From Closterium sp. NIES-65 (lineage: Eukaryota > Streptophyta > Zygnematophyceae > Desmidiales > Closteriaceae), in contig CANXME010001443.1 in the NCBI GenBank assembly GCA_948144175.1, positions 620,001 to 684,000 of the forward strand: a stretch of DNA of 64,000 nt, given 5' to 3'. Every line of letters starts with the position of its first letter. The first letter of the stretch is position 1. The notes beneath the pieces are model-generated. The model searched no databases and was not told where the DNA came from. It was given only the letters and a program-made list of their open reading frames with translations. Shown here one piece after another: positions 53,212 through 62,330 of the stretch. The position numbers and the translations under genes were made by a program.

Positions 53212-53711
53212 CCGTATGGCCCCGGATATAGGCGCCGGCCTATTATAGGCGCCGGCGCTTCTATCTGGAGCATGGCGCTTATGGCCGATCCTCGATTATA
53301 AGCGCCCCCCCCTGTAAAACCATTACTTATTATAAGCGCCCCCCCTTTTTAATTTAAATATCAATTAAAATCGGTAACAAATTTCAGTTTTGCAGCGAGT
53401 CAATTTCATTTTCGCTTCGTTTGACTCGCGAAGACCTGACTGGCTGCGCGTCCAGTCAGGATGTGCTGGCATCCCTGCAAAGTGACGCGAATTTGACAGT
53501 GTGCAGGAAGCAGAATCGCTTGCGCACGATTCTGCTTTGTGGTACTCTATATGATTTCGACTCGTTTCAATTTTGTACTCTTAACGTATAAATGTGTATG
53601 TGTCATTATATAAGCGCCGGCGCTTATGGCCGTTACTAAATTACAAGCGCCACCCCTAAAATTTTTGAACTTATTATAAGCGCATATACGCTTATATCCG
53701 GGGCCATACGG
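53212..53711. mobile_element. 500-bp inverted-repeat element (MITE-like), TA-flanked
   Basis: Ends are exact inverted repeats over at least 19 bases (left CCGTATGGCCCCGGATATA; right TATATCCGGGGCCATACGG). TA lies immediately outside both ends (53210-53211, 53712-53713), as expected for a Tc1/mariner-type target duplication. Inside, short TTATAAGCGCC units recur in direct orientation near both ends (53296-53345, 53610-53690). The centre (53350-53600) is AT-rich with no open frame. It must be mobilised in trans. Confidence 0.9.
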
Positions 53712-53765
53712 TATTACTATGCCTGCTCATTGTGCTGATTACACCCCACTTTGGCTATGGGGGTG

Positions 53766-53909
53766 TGTCAGAATGTGATTATCTAGCCTGTAGTGGGGTG
53801 CTCTATAGCGAGTACAACCCAGTTAGGGTTTGCTATATGTATCCCAACTGCTGCTAGTAAAACCTCCTCTTTCGTGATTCTTCTTTTGTACAGCCTATTG
53901 TTTCTAACA
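53766..53909 (+). repeat. T3 3' LTR
   Basis: TGTCAGAATGTGATTATC ... TGTTTCTAACA, about ten differences and a 3-base indel from the 5' copy by eye. Confidence 0.93.
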
Positions 53910-53956
53910 TTTCACTTGCTAGTTGTTGGGTGCCCCTCACTTAGCCTATTGGGGTG

Positions 53957-54081
53957 TGTTGAATGTTAATATTGTGATAGGCTGCTGTGAGATACTCCAT
54001 AGGGAGTAACTTTGTTAGGCTTCCTTTTCGTATTGACTCCCTACCCTAATGCAATCATTCCGTTGCATTCTATTTCTAATA
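53957..54081 (+). repeat. Cop11 3' LTR (125 bp)
   Basis: It begins TGTTGAATGTTAATATTG after CCTATTGGGGTG and ends TTCTAATA, the terminal CA decayed. The core AGGCTGCTGTGAGATACTCC is a diverged form of the clade's LTR core. It marks the right edge of the retrotransposon nest. Confidence 0.75.
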
Positions 54082-55087
54082 TGCGAGTTTGTGATTACAA
54101 AAAACTGACGATAATTTAGGGGGAAATCATAGCTAGGCGAGAACCACGGGAAATGTAGGCTCAGAAGTTTGGCGAATACGGTAGTGCAGGGCGATTCGTG
54201 GTTGTTTGGTCGGGTTTGTAAACCGAACTAGCTGGCGCGAACCCTTTAGGACTGAACCCGCTAAAGTGCGACTGGAGTGACGAATTGTATTTCCTTACAA
54301 ACAATGATCGCTAATTCACAATAGAGCACCCTTTCAATATTCAATGTTTTTTTTGTTCCGGGCTTGCAGCTCCTTATACGGGTATTTAACGAACAAATAT
54401 AGGTAGCATTATTAGTGAACATAAGTACTAAGGGTTTTTCCTGAAGCGCGTCACAAAGGCCTCGCGTCTCAATTGAAGAGATGCAGTACGGTGAATATGT
54501 TTTACACCTCGGTTTTATGCGGTGTTGACTGTTACAGAGGTTTGATGACGCGATTGAGACATTTGTGTCAAGAGCGGAATGAGCCCTAACACTCTTAGAG
54601 GTATTCGGTTGTCAATCACTGGAAATTTAGGTTTCTGTGTGGTTCGATTCGGTTTATTTCGGTTGGTCAACCTCAAAGAAATATCTGCTAAGGGCGGGTC
54701 AAAAGAGTACGTCCGATTGCGGTTCAAAAAGGTTGAGGCTTGATTCAGAGCGTTCTATTTAAAAAACAAGATGGTTGGGTAGGGTTTCCTGCGAATGCGT
54801 GCAAAGTTTGACCTGCCCTAACTGAATCTCCGAAAGCAGGCAAACCTTGAGTGCTCTGCATGTGATCGAGGCTTGCACGGCTATGGCACAGACGATTAGC
54901 CTCAGTCCTCACTAGCTAGGCGTAGGAAAGAGCACCCGCGTCATGTGCCCGTCAGTGGCCCCCGCCCCCTTGCTCGCAATCTAGCGCGTTACCTTGGCGG
55001 TCGACTAGAGCTGATTGTTAGCTCTACTTGAGATTCGAAGAGGAAATTTTCATTGTTTCTAGATACCTTTATATTGCGAACGCAGTG
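54082..55087 (+). promoter_or_regulatory. Upstream region of the TGH-like gene, no gene seen
   Basis: About 1 kb of mixed-composition sequence with no recognisable coding frame or repeat. It must contain the promoter and 5' untranslated region of the gene that starts at 55088. No convincing TATA box could be assigned. 54625-54725 has a short Asn/Arg-type frame on the minus strand without support. Confidence 0.4.
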
Positions 55088-55314
55088 ATGGACGACAATG
55101 GCGAGGATAACGTGTACTTCGGGCGCGCGTTGGAGCGCGCGGAGGGCGCGGGGGGCCGCAAGCTGCACCTGGCGGTGGTGGAGGGGCGCGCAAAGCAGGC
55201 GGTGCCGCCGTGACAGCAGGAAGGCGCGCGACGATGAGGGCAGGCGGCGGTTTCACGGCGCGTTAACGGGGGGCTTTTCCGCGGGGTACTTCAACAGCGT
55301 GGGGTCCAAGGAAG
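55088..55314 (+). pseudogene. TGH exon 1: DUF1604 N-terminus with a stop and a frame offset
   Basis: Start ATG 55088 ([20 protein letters not shown]). The frame meets TGA at 55211-55213, exactly where the family has the Trp of its LPAWKQE-type motif. Within the next 15-20 bases one extra base shifts the conserved block [20 protein letters not shown] into a different frame. The exon then ends GSKE-G at the donor AAGGAAG|GTACGA. The defect could be a sequencing or assembly error in a GC-rich stretch or a real null allele. No ATG in the second frame could bypass it. Confidence 0.75.
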
Positions 55315-58300
55315 GTACGAGGCACCTGCCATAGGCTTGGAGCCCAAAACCGGTGAGAGGAAGCAAAAGGAGGGGTGCAGGGAAGGTTATTCCACGCCTT
55401 GCCGCCATGCGAGCGTGCGCTTTTCGCGCGCTGAGACTCTCTCTCGGATTCTCGCGCCATTAGGCGCCGATGCGGCTGTTCCCTCGCCTGCTGTTCCCTC
55501 GCCTGCTGTCCCCCTTGCTGCCGCTCTCCTGCTCGTCTCGCTGCTTCCTCAGTGGTCCGCTTGCCGGCACGAGGGGTGAGGTGACGCAACGCCCGAGGGG
55601 GCGACGGCAGCATCACTCATCCCACTGCTCTCCCCTTCCACCCCCAAATCCCCTCTCTTCATCCCAACCCCCCGCGTTTATCTGCCCGCCAACCCCCCGC
55701 GTTTATCTGCCCGCCAACCCCCCACGTTTATCTGCCCGCCAACCCCCCGCGTTTATCTGCCCGCCAACCCCCCGCGTTTATCTGCCCGCCAACCCCCCGC
55801 GTTTATCTGCCTGCCAACCCCCCACGTTTATATGCCCGCCAACCCCCCGCGTTTATCTGCCCGCCAACCCCCCGCGTTTATCTGCCCGCCAACCCCCCGC
55901 GTTTATCTGCCCGCCAACCCCCCGCGTTTATCTGCCCGCCAACCCCCCGCGTTTATCTGCCCGCCAACCCCTCACCATCCAACCCAGGGTGGCAGCCTGC
56001 ATTGTTCCGCTCGTCGCGCTCGCAGCGCGCGGAGGTGCAGCCGCAGCGCGTGGAGGCGCTCATGGACGCCGACGAGCGCCACGACGCGCAGCGCAGCGCC
56101 GTGGCGGCTCACAGCGCGTTCGACACGTTCGGCTTCACCGCTGCTGAGCGCGCCCGCCACCTCGCCCCCGCCGCGGACCGGCGCCACTCAGTGATTCCCG
56201 GGGGGGCCGTGGCAGAGCTGCTGGCGCCCGCTGCTGACTCCATCGGTGCGGCAAGGGGGGAAGGGAGGGCGGAGGCAGGGGGAGGAGGGGCTGCGCCAGA
56301 GGAGGCAGGGGGAGGGGACAGTTGGATTGGATGGGTGGGGTGGCTTGTTGCCGTTGGACTGGCTGCTGACTGCTGGGAGTGCAATGTGGAAACGTTGTCC
56401 CTTCCCTGTTTGCCTGTGCACTCCACTTGTACCACGTCCCCCAGCCAACCTGTCCTCTTCTCTGCACGTCTCAACCCATTGCCTCAGTGCCCCATGCACA
56501 TGCATACCTCCTCCCCCCCCCCCCTTTCCTTCCACCTCTCCCACTTCCCGCCCCTCTCCAACCCCCCTCCTTAATCCAACACGCTTCACATTCCCCCCTC
56601 CACCAACCTTCCCTGCTCCTCCCGTCCCCCTTGCCCAACCACGCGAGCCAGGCAAGGCGTTGCTGCGAAGGATGGGGTGGAGAGAGGGCAGGGGGCTGGG
56701 GCCGGACGAGGTGGCAGCTTCCAAGAAGGTGCAGCGCAAGGGCAGGCGGGCAATGCTGGCGCTGGCAGCGGGAGGAAGAGGGCGCGGGGCGGGGGGAGGA
56801 GACGAGGAGGGGGAGGCAGAGGGGGAGGAGGACGGCGAGGAAGGGGACGCATGGGGGGGTCGAGGGGAGATTGTGGGGAAGGGCAGGGGGGCAAGGGGCG
56901 GCAAGGACGGGGGGCCGTTGGCGGCAACAGCGACAGCAGAGGCGGCGGTGGCGGCGCAGCTGAGGGCGCCCAAGCGGGACACCCGGGGTGTGGGCTTCGA
57001 TGCTTTCCAGGGCGCTGAGGATGTGCGAGGTCAGGCGTGCAGAGGGGTGGTGAGGCGTGAAGAGGGGTGGTGAGGCGTGCAGAGTGGTGGTGACTGGCAT
57101 ACTTGCAATGACTGCCATATGTGGAATGTCCCCTTGGTAATACTGTCTGCCATGCTTGCAAGGACCACTGTAGCTCTTTCTCCTCCCCGTTCCACTCTCA
57201 TTGCTCACTACAACTCCCTCGTCCTTGCTTCCCGCCTTCCCGCCTTCCCCCTCCCTGCCTCGCCCGCCTCTCTGTTCTCTGGGGAGTGGGAGCAGAGCAC
57301 AGGCAAAGGACGGCGGGGGGGGCGAGGGAGGGAGGGGAGAGGGGGGGAGAGAGGGGCCTGGGTGGGCGGCGCAGGGCGGGTGGTGGCAAGCAGTCACTGT
57401 TTGCGGCGGGCAGTGGGCGGGTGGCGGGGGGGTTTGGCATCGGGGCTCTGGAGGAGGCTGGGGCTGAGGATGAGGATATCTACGACTCCGGTGAGATGCT
57501 GTGTGGTGGAGTTCAGTGGTGGTGGTTGAGGAGTGAGAGTGTGTTGTTGTGCAAAGAAAAGGTTGACTGCATGTGGTGGCACGTTACCATGGTGGCACGT
57601 TACCATGTGAGCACTCCTTCTTGCTTTCCTCCTTCACTCTGCCCTGTTCTTCATGCGCACTGCGCTCACCCCCTTGCCCTCTCCCCCCGTACGCCCTCCC
57701 TCCCCGTGCGCCCTCCCCCCCCGTGCGCCCTCTCCCCCCGTGCGCCCTCTCCCCCCGTGCGCCCTCTCCCCCCGTGCGCCCTCTCCCCCCGTGCGCCCTC
57801 TCCCCCCGTGCGCCCTCTCCCCCCGTGCGCCCTCTCCCCCTGTGCGCCCTCCAGAGATACCGGCGGCAAGCTGCCCGAGGTGGCGAGCGACGAGGACGAG
57901 GAGGGGGAGGGGCGAGGCGTGCATGCTGGCGGGGGTTTCATGGCCGCAGGCAGGCGCGGGCAGCAGGGGGGGCAGCAGGGCGCGCAGGGAGGGGCGCAGC
58001 AAGGCATGGCGTGGATGGGAGGGGTGGGGCGTGGGAGCGGCGCCGCTGTGCTGCGGGGCTTCTGTGAGGGGCGCGTGGCGCTGGAGGAATGCAAATGGTA
58101 CTGCTGCCTGCCCTCCCCTTGCCTCACCCACACTCACTGCAGCCCAATGTGTGTGCTGTTGCTTCTGTTGCCTCTGCCACATGCCTTCCTGCCCACCACG
58201 AGCCTTGCTCCCTGCCCACCACGAGCCTTGCTCCCTGCTCACCACGAGCATTGCTCCCTGCCCACCACGAGCCTTGCTCCCTGCCCACCACGAGCCTTGC

Positions 58301-61300
58301 TCCCTGCCCACCACGAGCCTTGTTCCCTGCCCACCACGAGCCTTGCTCCCTGCCCACCACGAGCCTTGCTCCCTGCCCACCGCACTGCTTCTTTCCTTAG
58401 CTGCAAGTCCCCGTTCACTTCCACCCACACTGCTTCACTGTCAACCAATCACTGCTTCACTTCCACCCACACTGCTTCACTGTCAACCAACCACGCCTTT
58501 TCACACACGTGCTGCTGTCCTCCCTCCCACCCTCCCTCCCACCCCCCCACCCACCCACCCTCCAGGTAACCCCCCCCCCCCCACGTGCCCTCCTCCTTCA
58601 CCCCCCACCACGTCTTCCCCTCCTCCCCACCCCCCTCCGCCATGTCAGCGCCCTCCCCACTCGCCCCGCCGCCAGCCCCTCCCTCCGCAGGCGCGGCGGT
58701 GCGGGCGGCGGTGGAGGGCGTGGCGGCCATGGTGGCGCGCTGTGGGGCGCATGTGGAGGCGCTGCTGCTGTCTCGGGCAGGGGGAGGGGTGGGGGAAGGG
58801 GCGCGGGAAGGCATGGTGCAGGGCGCAAGCGCGAGGGAGGAAGGGGGAGGAGAGGGCAGTGCGCGGCTGGCGTTCCTGGTGGGCGGGGAGGGCAGTGCGT
58901 ACTACCGGCGGCGCGTGTGGGAGCTGGCGGAGAGGCAGAGGGCCGCCCAGGGCAGGGCAGCAGCGGGCAAGGCGGTGGGGAGCAGTGGGGGGGAGCACCT
59001 AGGGCCTGATGCGCGGGGCGCGCTGCTGGGCGAGCAGCCGCTGCCTTCCTCCCAGCCTGCCCCTGCTCCACCGTCTATCAGCGCACCCCACACCCACCTC
59101 AACCGCCTCTCCTGCTGCTGCAGCTTCTGCCTTTACTTCTGCCGCATCTCCTGCTGCTCCCCCCGCCCCCACTGCGCCGGCCTTCCAGCAGCACGGGGCG
59201 GCAGCTGAGCTGGCAGCAATGATGACAGCACGCTTCCACAGCAGTGGGCACGAGGACCAAACGGGCAAGGGCGGCATGAGCACGGAGAAGGCGGCGCTGC
59301 CTGCTACACCCGGGGCAGACACAGCGCTGGCAGGGGCGGCAGCAGTGGTGGTGGCTCGGCGGAGGGAGGAGGCATGGAGGCTGCTGCCTCTGCTGTGCAA
59401 GCGCTTCAACCTGCCCGACCCGTATGCGGGCAAGGTGAGATAGGCGTGCCACCCTGTGGGCTCAGTTGGGCATCTCACATGTTTGCATAGTACATGTGAC
59501 CTCATTGAAAGTTGTGTATCATGTGAAAATGCGTAGTGCGTACGGGCTGACCGGGAAACAGAGAGGGAAAAAAGGCTGCGACACTGATGTTGAAGAAATC
59601 TTCCAACTAAGCCTGTGAGGCAGCCCACAGACAGGTGACGTTGTTGGAAGCCGTGTGTTGTCGTTTGGTGGCAACCAGTTCCTTCCTTGATGCACGCACT
59701 GGTCGGCTAGCACGTCTCTGCTTGCCTGCCACCAGATTTCCCTGCTGCTTCCTGCTGCTTCCCACACGTCCACTCCCCTTCTTCCTCCCCCCGTGTATTC
59801 TGCCCGGCTGGTCCCACTGCCATGCCTGCCGCCCAAGTGGTTCACTCTGCTTGCACGCTGCAGTTCTGTGCCGCACACCCGTTTGATTCTCTGCAGTCAA
59901 CCCGGTCACAGCACAGTGATCCACTTGTTCACCTTTTCACGCGGCTTTCTTCTCTCTCCTTTCTCTTCTCCTTCGCCGTGGTCCCTCCACAACAGGCCCC
60001 TCCCCCCCCTCTCCACCGCCCCTCTCAGCTCGACACCCTCACCTCCTTCCCCCAAACCCTCCCCTCCACCACGCCCGCCCCCACTGCTGCCCCCTCGCCT
60101 CTCCTCTCCCTCCCTGCGCCTCCTCGTGCTGCGCCTGCCATGCCTCCTGGGCGTGATGGGTGGATGGAAGGACACGAGGAGGGACACGTGAGGGAAGCGA
60201 TCGGGGGAGGGGAGGATGATACAGGACGGGGGAGAGAGGAAAGTGCGGGAGTGTGGGAGGGGGAGGGGGAGGGGCAGGCAGCAGCGGAGGCGGTGGAGAA
60301 CCGACCCATGGACCTCTTCAAGGTGCCCCCCGCCTGCTCTTGCCGTTTTCTCTTTCTCTTTTATCATCGCTCTTGGTAGTCGTGAAAATTTTACATTTGT
60401 GTTCCGTTAAACACTCACGTCACCTGCTTCTGTTTCCCTGTCACCTTACTGCCCTCTGCTGCGAGTTTGTGACTCCAACTCCACCTGTCCCGCCACCCTG
60501 CACGCTCCCCTTCGCTCCAGGCAATCTTTTCGGATGATGAAGACAGCGACGACGATGCTCGTGCCACATCCGCAGCGCCAGGTGGCATTGATGACGTGGC
60601 AGCGGCAGAAGCTGCCACGCGGGCTCTTGCCCGGCTGGAGGCAGGTGACTTCCTGGAGGGGCTGGGCGAGGAGCTGGGCTTGCAGGTGGACCCGGGGGAG
60701 GTGCGACACGGGGCAGGGGGCGAGGGCAGGCGAGAGGAGAGGGAGGGCAGCAAGGGTGCGAAGCGGGAGAGTAAGGCGGGAAAGGGGAGGGCAGGAAAGG
60801 AGCAGGAGGGTGGTGTGTGGGGCCAGGGGCGTGATGGCGCTGGCATGGCAGGCAGTGCAGGGGTTGCAGTTGAAGCAGGGCAGGCGGAACGAGCAAGAGA
60901 AGGAGGTGATAATGCGGCAGGTGGAAAGCGGGGCGAGTGAGGCACGTGTGGGGCAGAGTGAGTGGGGAGGCAGTGGAGACGGTATGGGTTATGCACATGG
61001 AGGACATGAGGGGTGGTGCCATGGGGGAAGGAAGGGGCGCACTTGCTGCTGCCGCTGCTCCAGCTGTTGCTGCTGTCAAGAAGAAGAAGCGTGTGCTGAC
61101 GTCATCATCGTCGTCATCAGCATCGTCGGGGTCTGACTCGGATAGCGCAGGCTCTTTGTCTGGTGGAGGGGAGGGGAGGAGGAGGAGGAAGGAGGGGGTG
61201 AAGAAGAGGAGCAAGAAACGGTCACGAGAGACTGATGGGGGGAAGAAGCGATGGAAGAGGACGAAGAGACGAGAGAGCGGGAGTACAGGAAGTGAAGAAT

Positions 61301-61518
61301 CATATGATGCAGCGAGGAGGAAGAAGCACAAGAAGAAGGCATCACGGAGAAAGCACCACAGGGGAAGGCATGAGAGCAGCAGTGAGAGCGATGGGAGCAG
61401 CAGTGAGGGTGACTACTGTGGGAGTGACAGCAGCAGCGAGAGGAGGCACACCAAGAGCAGACGGCGGCATGGTGATAAGGGGGGGCGCAAGAGGCGCAAC
61501 AAGCGACGTGATGGGTGA
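55088..61518 (+). CDS. TOUGH/GPATCH1-like G-patch RNA-processing protein, about 9 exons
   Basis: The gene order of conserved segments matches the TGH (plant) / GPATCH1 (animal) family: [20 protein letters not shown] (DUF1604 region), [16 protein letters not shown], the G-patch [29 protein letters not shown], a SURP-like segment, [52 protein letters not shown] and a basic Ser/Arg tail. In plants the family is nuclear and acts in splicing and small-RNA biogenesis. Inferred exons: 55088-55314, 55988-56245, 56652-57029, 57296-57490, 57857-58097, about 58649-59434, 59996-60322, from 60521, and up to 61518. Splice sites of exons 1-4 keep phase. Three positions are unresolved: the exon 1 lesion, a frame switch near 59040-59120 and one near 60900-60960; the phase of the exon 5 to 6 join is also open. 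Total is about 1100 residues, a little over plant orthologues. Confidence 0.88.
55672..55970 (+). repeat. 25-bp minisatellite in intron 1
   Basis: Twelve copies of GCGTTTATCTGCCCGCCAAC plus CCCCC, nearly identical. It lies in the intron 55315-55987. Because 25 is not a multiple of 3, all frames rotate, and the apparent proline-rich frames have no coding meaning. Confidence 0.92.
55988..56245 (+). CDS. TGH exon 2: second half of DUF1604
   Basis: Acceptor AACCCAG|GGTGG; the split Gly codon continues as [34 protein letters not shown] and [20 protein letters not shown], ending [12 protein letters not shown] at donor ATCG|GTGCGG. These match the family's post-GSKEGW segment and DTFGFTAAE motif. 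Exon joins on both sides keep phase 1. Confidence 0.88.
56652..57029 (+). CDS. TGH exon 3: G-patch domain
   Basis: Acceptor GAGCCAG|GCAAGG. It reads [20 protein letters not shown], the G-patch that contacts an RNA helicase in this protein class. A basic segment and a long Gly/Glu-rich low-complexity insert (about residues 40-95 of the exon) follow, then [19 protein letters not shown]. Donor GCGAG|GTCAGG. The Gly/Glu insert is not part of the usual plant protein. Confidence 0.88.
57296..57490 (+). CDS. TGH exon 4
   Basis: An acceptor GAGCAG|AGCAC at 57295/57296 is the phase-consistent choice. It encodes a basic linker, then [20 protein letters not shown] and [13 protein letters not shown], the conserved acidic motif. 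Donor TCCG|GTGAGA. Exon start is less certain than its end. Confidence 0.75.
57695..57850 (+). repeat. 17-bp minisatellite in intron 4
   Basis: About nine copies of GTGCGCCCTCTCCCCCC in the intron 57491-57856, running up to the pyrimidine tract of the acceptor. Confidence 0.9.
57857..58097 (+). CDS. TGH exon 5
   Basis: Encodes [20 protein letters not shown], a Gly/Gln-rich stretch ([16 protein letters not shown]) and [20 protein letters not shown], corresponding to the family's VLPGF block before the SURP segment. The donor AAATG|GTACTG leaves phase 2. The next plausible acceptor needs phase 1, so a small exon may be missing or one boundary is wrong. Confidence 0.7.
58191..58374 (+). repeat. 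23-bp minisatellite in intron 5
   Basis: Eight copies of GCCCACCACGAGCCTTGCTC plus CCT, nearly identical. Confidence 0.92.
58649..59434 (+). CDS. TGH exon 6: SURP-like segment and LLCKRF motif
   Basis: It starts after CATGTCAG ([14 protein letters not shown]). The SURP-like module reads [20 protein letters not shown], a Gly/Glu-rich insert of about 25 residues, then [30 protein letters not shown] follows. The frame then switches between about 59040 and 59120. The continuation has [20 protein letters not shown] and [20 protein letters not shown], ending AGK at donor CAAG|GTGAGA (phase 0). The switch could be a tiny unrecognised intron or an indel. Confidence 0.78.
59435..59995 (+). other. TGH intron before exon 7
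   Basis: No repeat or gene seen; ends in a pyrimidine-rich tract and ACAACAG acceptor. Confidence 0.6.
59996..60322 (+). CDS. TGH exon 7
   Basis: Acceptor CAACAG|GCCCCT. A Pro/Ser-rich opening with [18 protein letters not shown], a Gly/Glu linker, then [11 protein letters not shown], ending at donor TTCAAG|GTGCCC in phase 0. It corresponds to the PVDLYKAIFSDD entry motif of the family. Confidence 0.82.
60521..60940 (+). CDS. TGH exon 8: AIFSDD and GDFLE motifs
   Basis: Acceptor GCTCCAG|GCAATC, phase 0. It encodes [20 protein letters not shown] and [20 protein letters not shown] followed by LGLQVDP. A Lys/Glu/Gly-rich region runs to a TGA at 60938-60940. The real donor, before this stop, was not identified. 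Confidence 0.8.
   Translation, partial: AIFSDDEDSDDDARATSAAPGGIDDVAAAEAATRALARLEAGDFLEGLGEELGLQVDPGEVRHGAGGEGRREEREGSKGAKRESKAGKGRAGKEQEGGVWGQGRDGAGMAGSAGVAVEAGQAERAREGGDNAAGGKRGE
60941..61518 (+). CDS. TGH last exon: basic Ser/Arg/Lys tail
   Basis: An open frame ends at TGA 61516-61518. The acceptor is uncertain, probably an AG between about 60940 and 61070. It encodes [60 protein letters not shown] and [20 protein letters not shown], the basic Ser/Arg tail typical of the family and probably a nuclear localisation region. Confidence 0.8.
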
Positions 61519-61969
61519 ATCCAATGTTTTGTGACCATGCTTCAGAAGCTATGTGGTATATATGGTGATGAAGTTTTGCTGGTGGGAATTGTTAGGATTG
61601 TCAATGTGACATGCCATATATTGAAGCGCGCGGCCCAAGTTACGAGTCAAGTTTTTTAAACTTTAATGTCGAGGGCTCTGCACGAGCGTGTTGCGATTTG
61701 GGAGGTTGCAAACTTGAACAAGGTGCACCGCAATCCCCCATATAGTAGACCCGGCGTACTAAAGCGCCTCTGTTTGTTATATCCGGGGTGTGGCAGCGCC
61801 CCGTTTTCAGATTGGATACAGCACCCCAACCCACCCCACCCTCTCCCACCATTTTTAAGTGCCCCTGCAGTTGTTTCAGCTGGCGAAACATCAGTAAACA
61901 CCTGCACAAGCATACGGTACAAATTACACTGCAAGCATACTCCTCACTTCGACATGCATCATTTCGTCG
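61519..61969 (+). other. 3' flank of the TGH-like gene
   Basis: Contains the 3' untranslated region and flanking sequence. No gene supported; the 190-codon frame at 61666 is not recognised and runs into the 19-bp repeat. Confidence 0.45.
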
Positions 61970-62152
61970 CACGTGCCATGCATGCTGCATCCCAGCACTT
62001 GCCATGCACCCCAGCACATGCTATGCATCCCAGCACATGCCATGCATCCCAGCACATGCCATGCATCCCAGCACATGACATGCATCCCAGCACATGCCAT
62101 GCATCCCAGCACATGCCATGCATCCCAGCACATGCCATGCATCCCAGCAGTA
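61970..62152 (+). repeat. 19-bp minisatellite
   Basis: About nine copies of CATGCCATGCATCCCAGCA. The unit includes the palindrome ATGCAT. Early copies (61970-62030) are diverged, later ones nearly exact. Confidence 0.9.
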
Positions 62153-62330
62153 TTATTTCTCCACATCAATCAACGGCCGTTAAACGGTGTTCAACTGCTC
62201 ATTGCTCCACCCGCATTCGCGCACACACAGCTGGGTAATCTGCCTCTCATCCACTATTAATCTGCCTCTCACCATCCCGGCTGCACCTTGTTAAAGTACC
62301 ACATCCAGCTCCTTCAGCTGCGGCATGTCA

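Larger units (their letters stand above)
52280..53909 (+). mobile_element. T3: non-autonomous short-LTR retrotransposon with nested inverted-repeat element
   Basis: LTRs 52280-52420 (141 bp) and 53766-53909 (144 bp) are flanked by a perfect 5-bp duplication TTTCA (52275-52279 and 53910-53914). The interior has a primer site (TGCTATCAGAGT, 52421-52432), a GC-rich leader (about 52495-52760), blocks shared with T1 and T2 (CTGCTTCAGCTGTCGTCTCC near 53118), and the CCCCACTTTGGCTATGGGGGTG end. A 500-bp element (53212-53711) is nested inside. No coding capacity. Confidence 0.95.

Noticed and set aside
55195..55212. Very short GT...AG intron explaining the exon 1 break
   Set aside because: The candidate (GTGCCGCCGTGACAG) is only 15 bases, and removing it still leaves a downstream stop in frame.
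55672..55970. Regular repeats resembling a CRISPR array
   Set aside because: Units are contiguous tandem copies without unique spacers, in an intron of a eukaryotic gene.
57634..58428. Collagen-like or Gly/Arg repeat protein on the minus strand across TGH introns
   Set aside because: Generated by the 17-bp and 23-bp intron minisatellites; it crosses exons of the conserved plus-strand gene.
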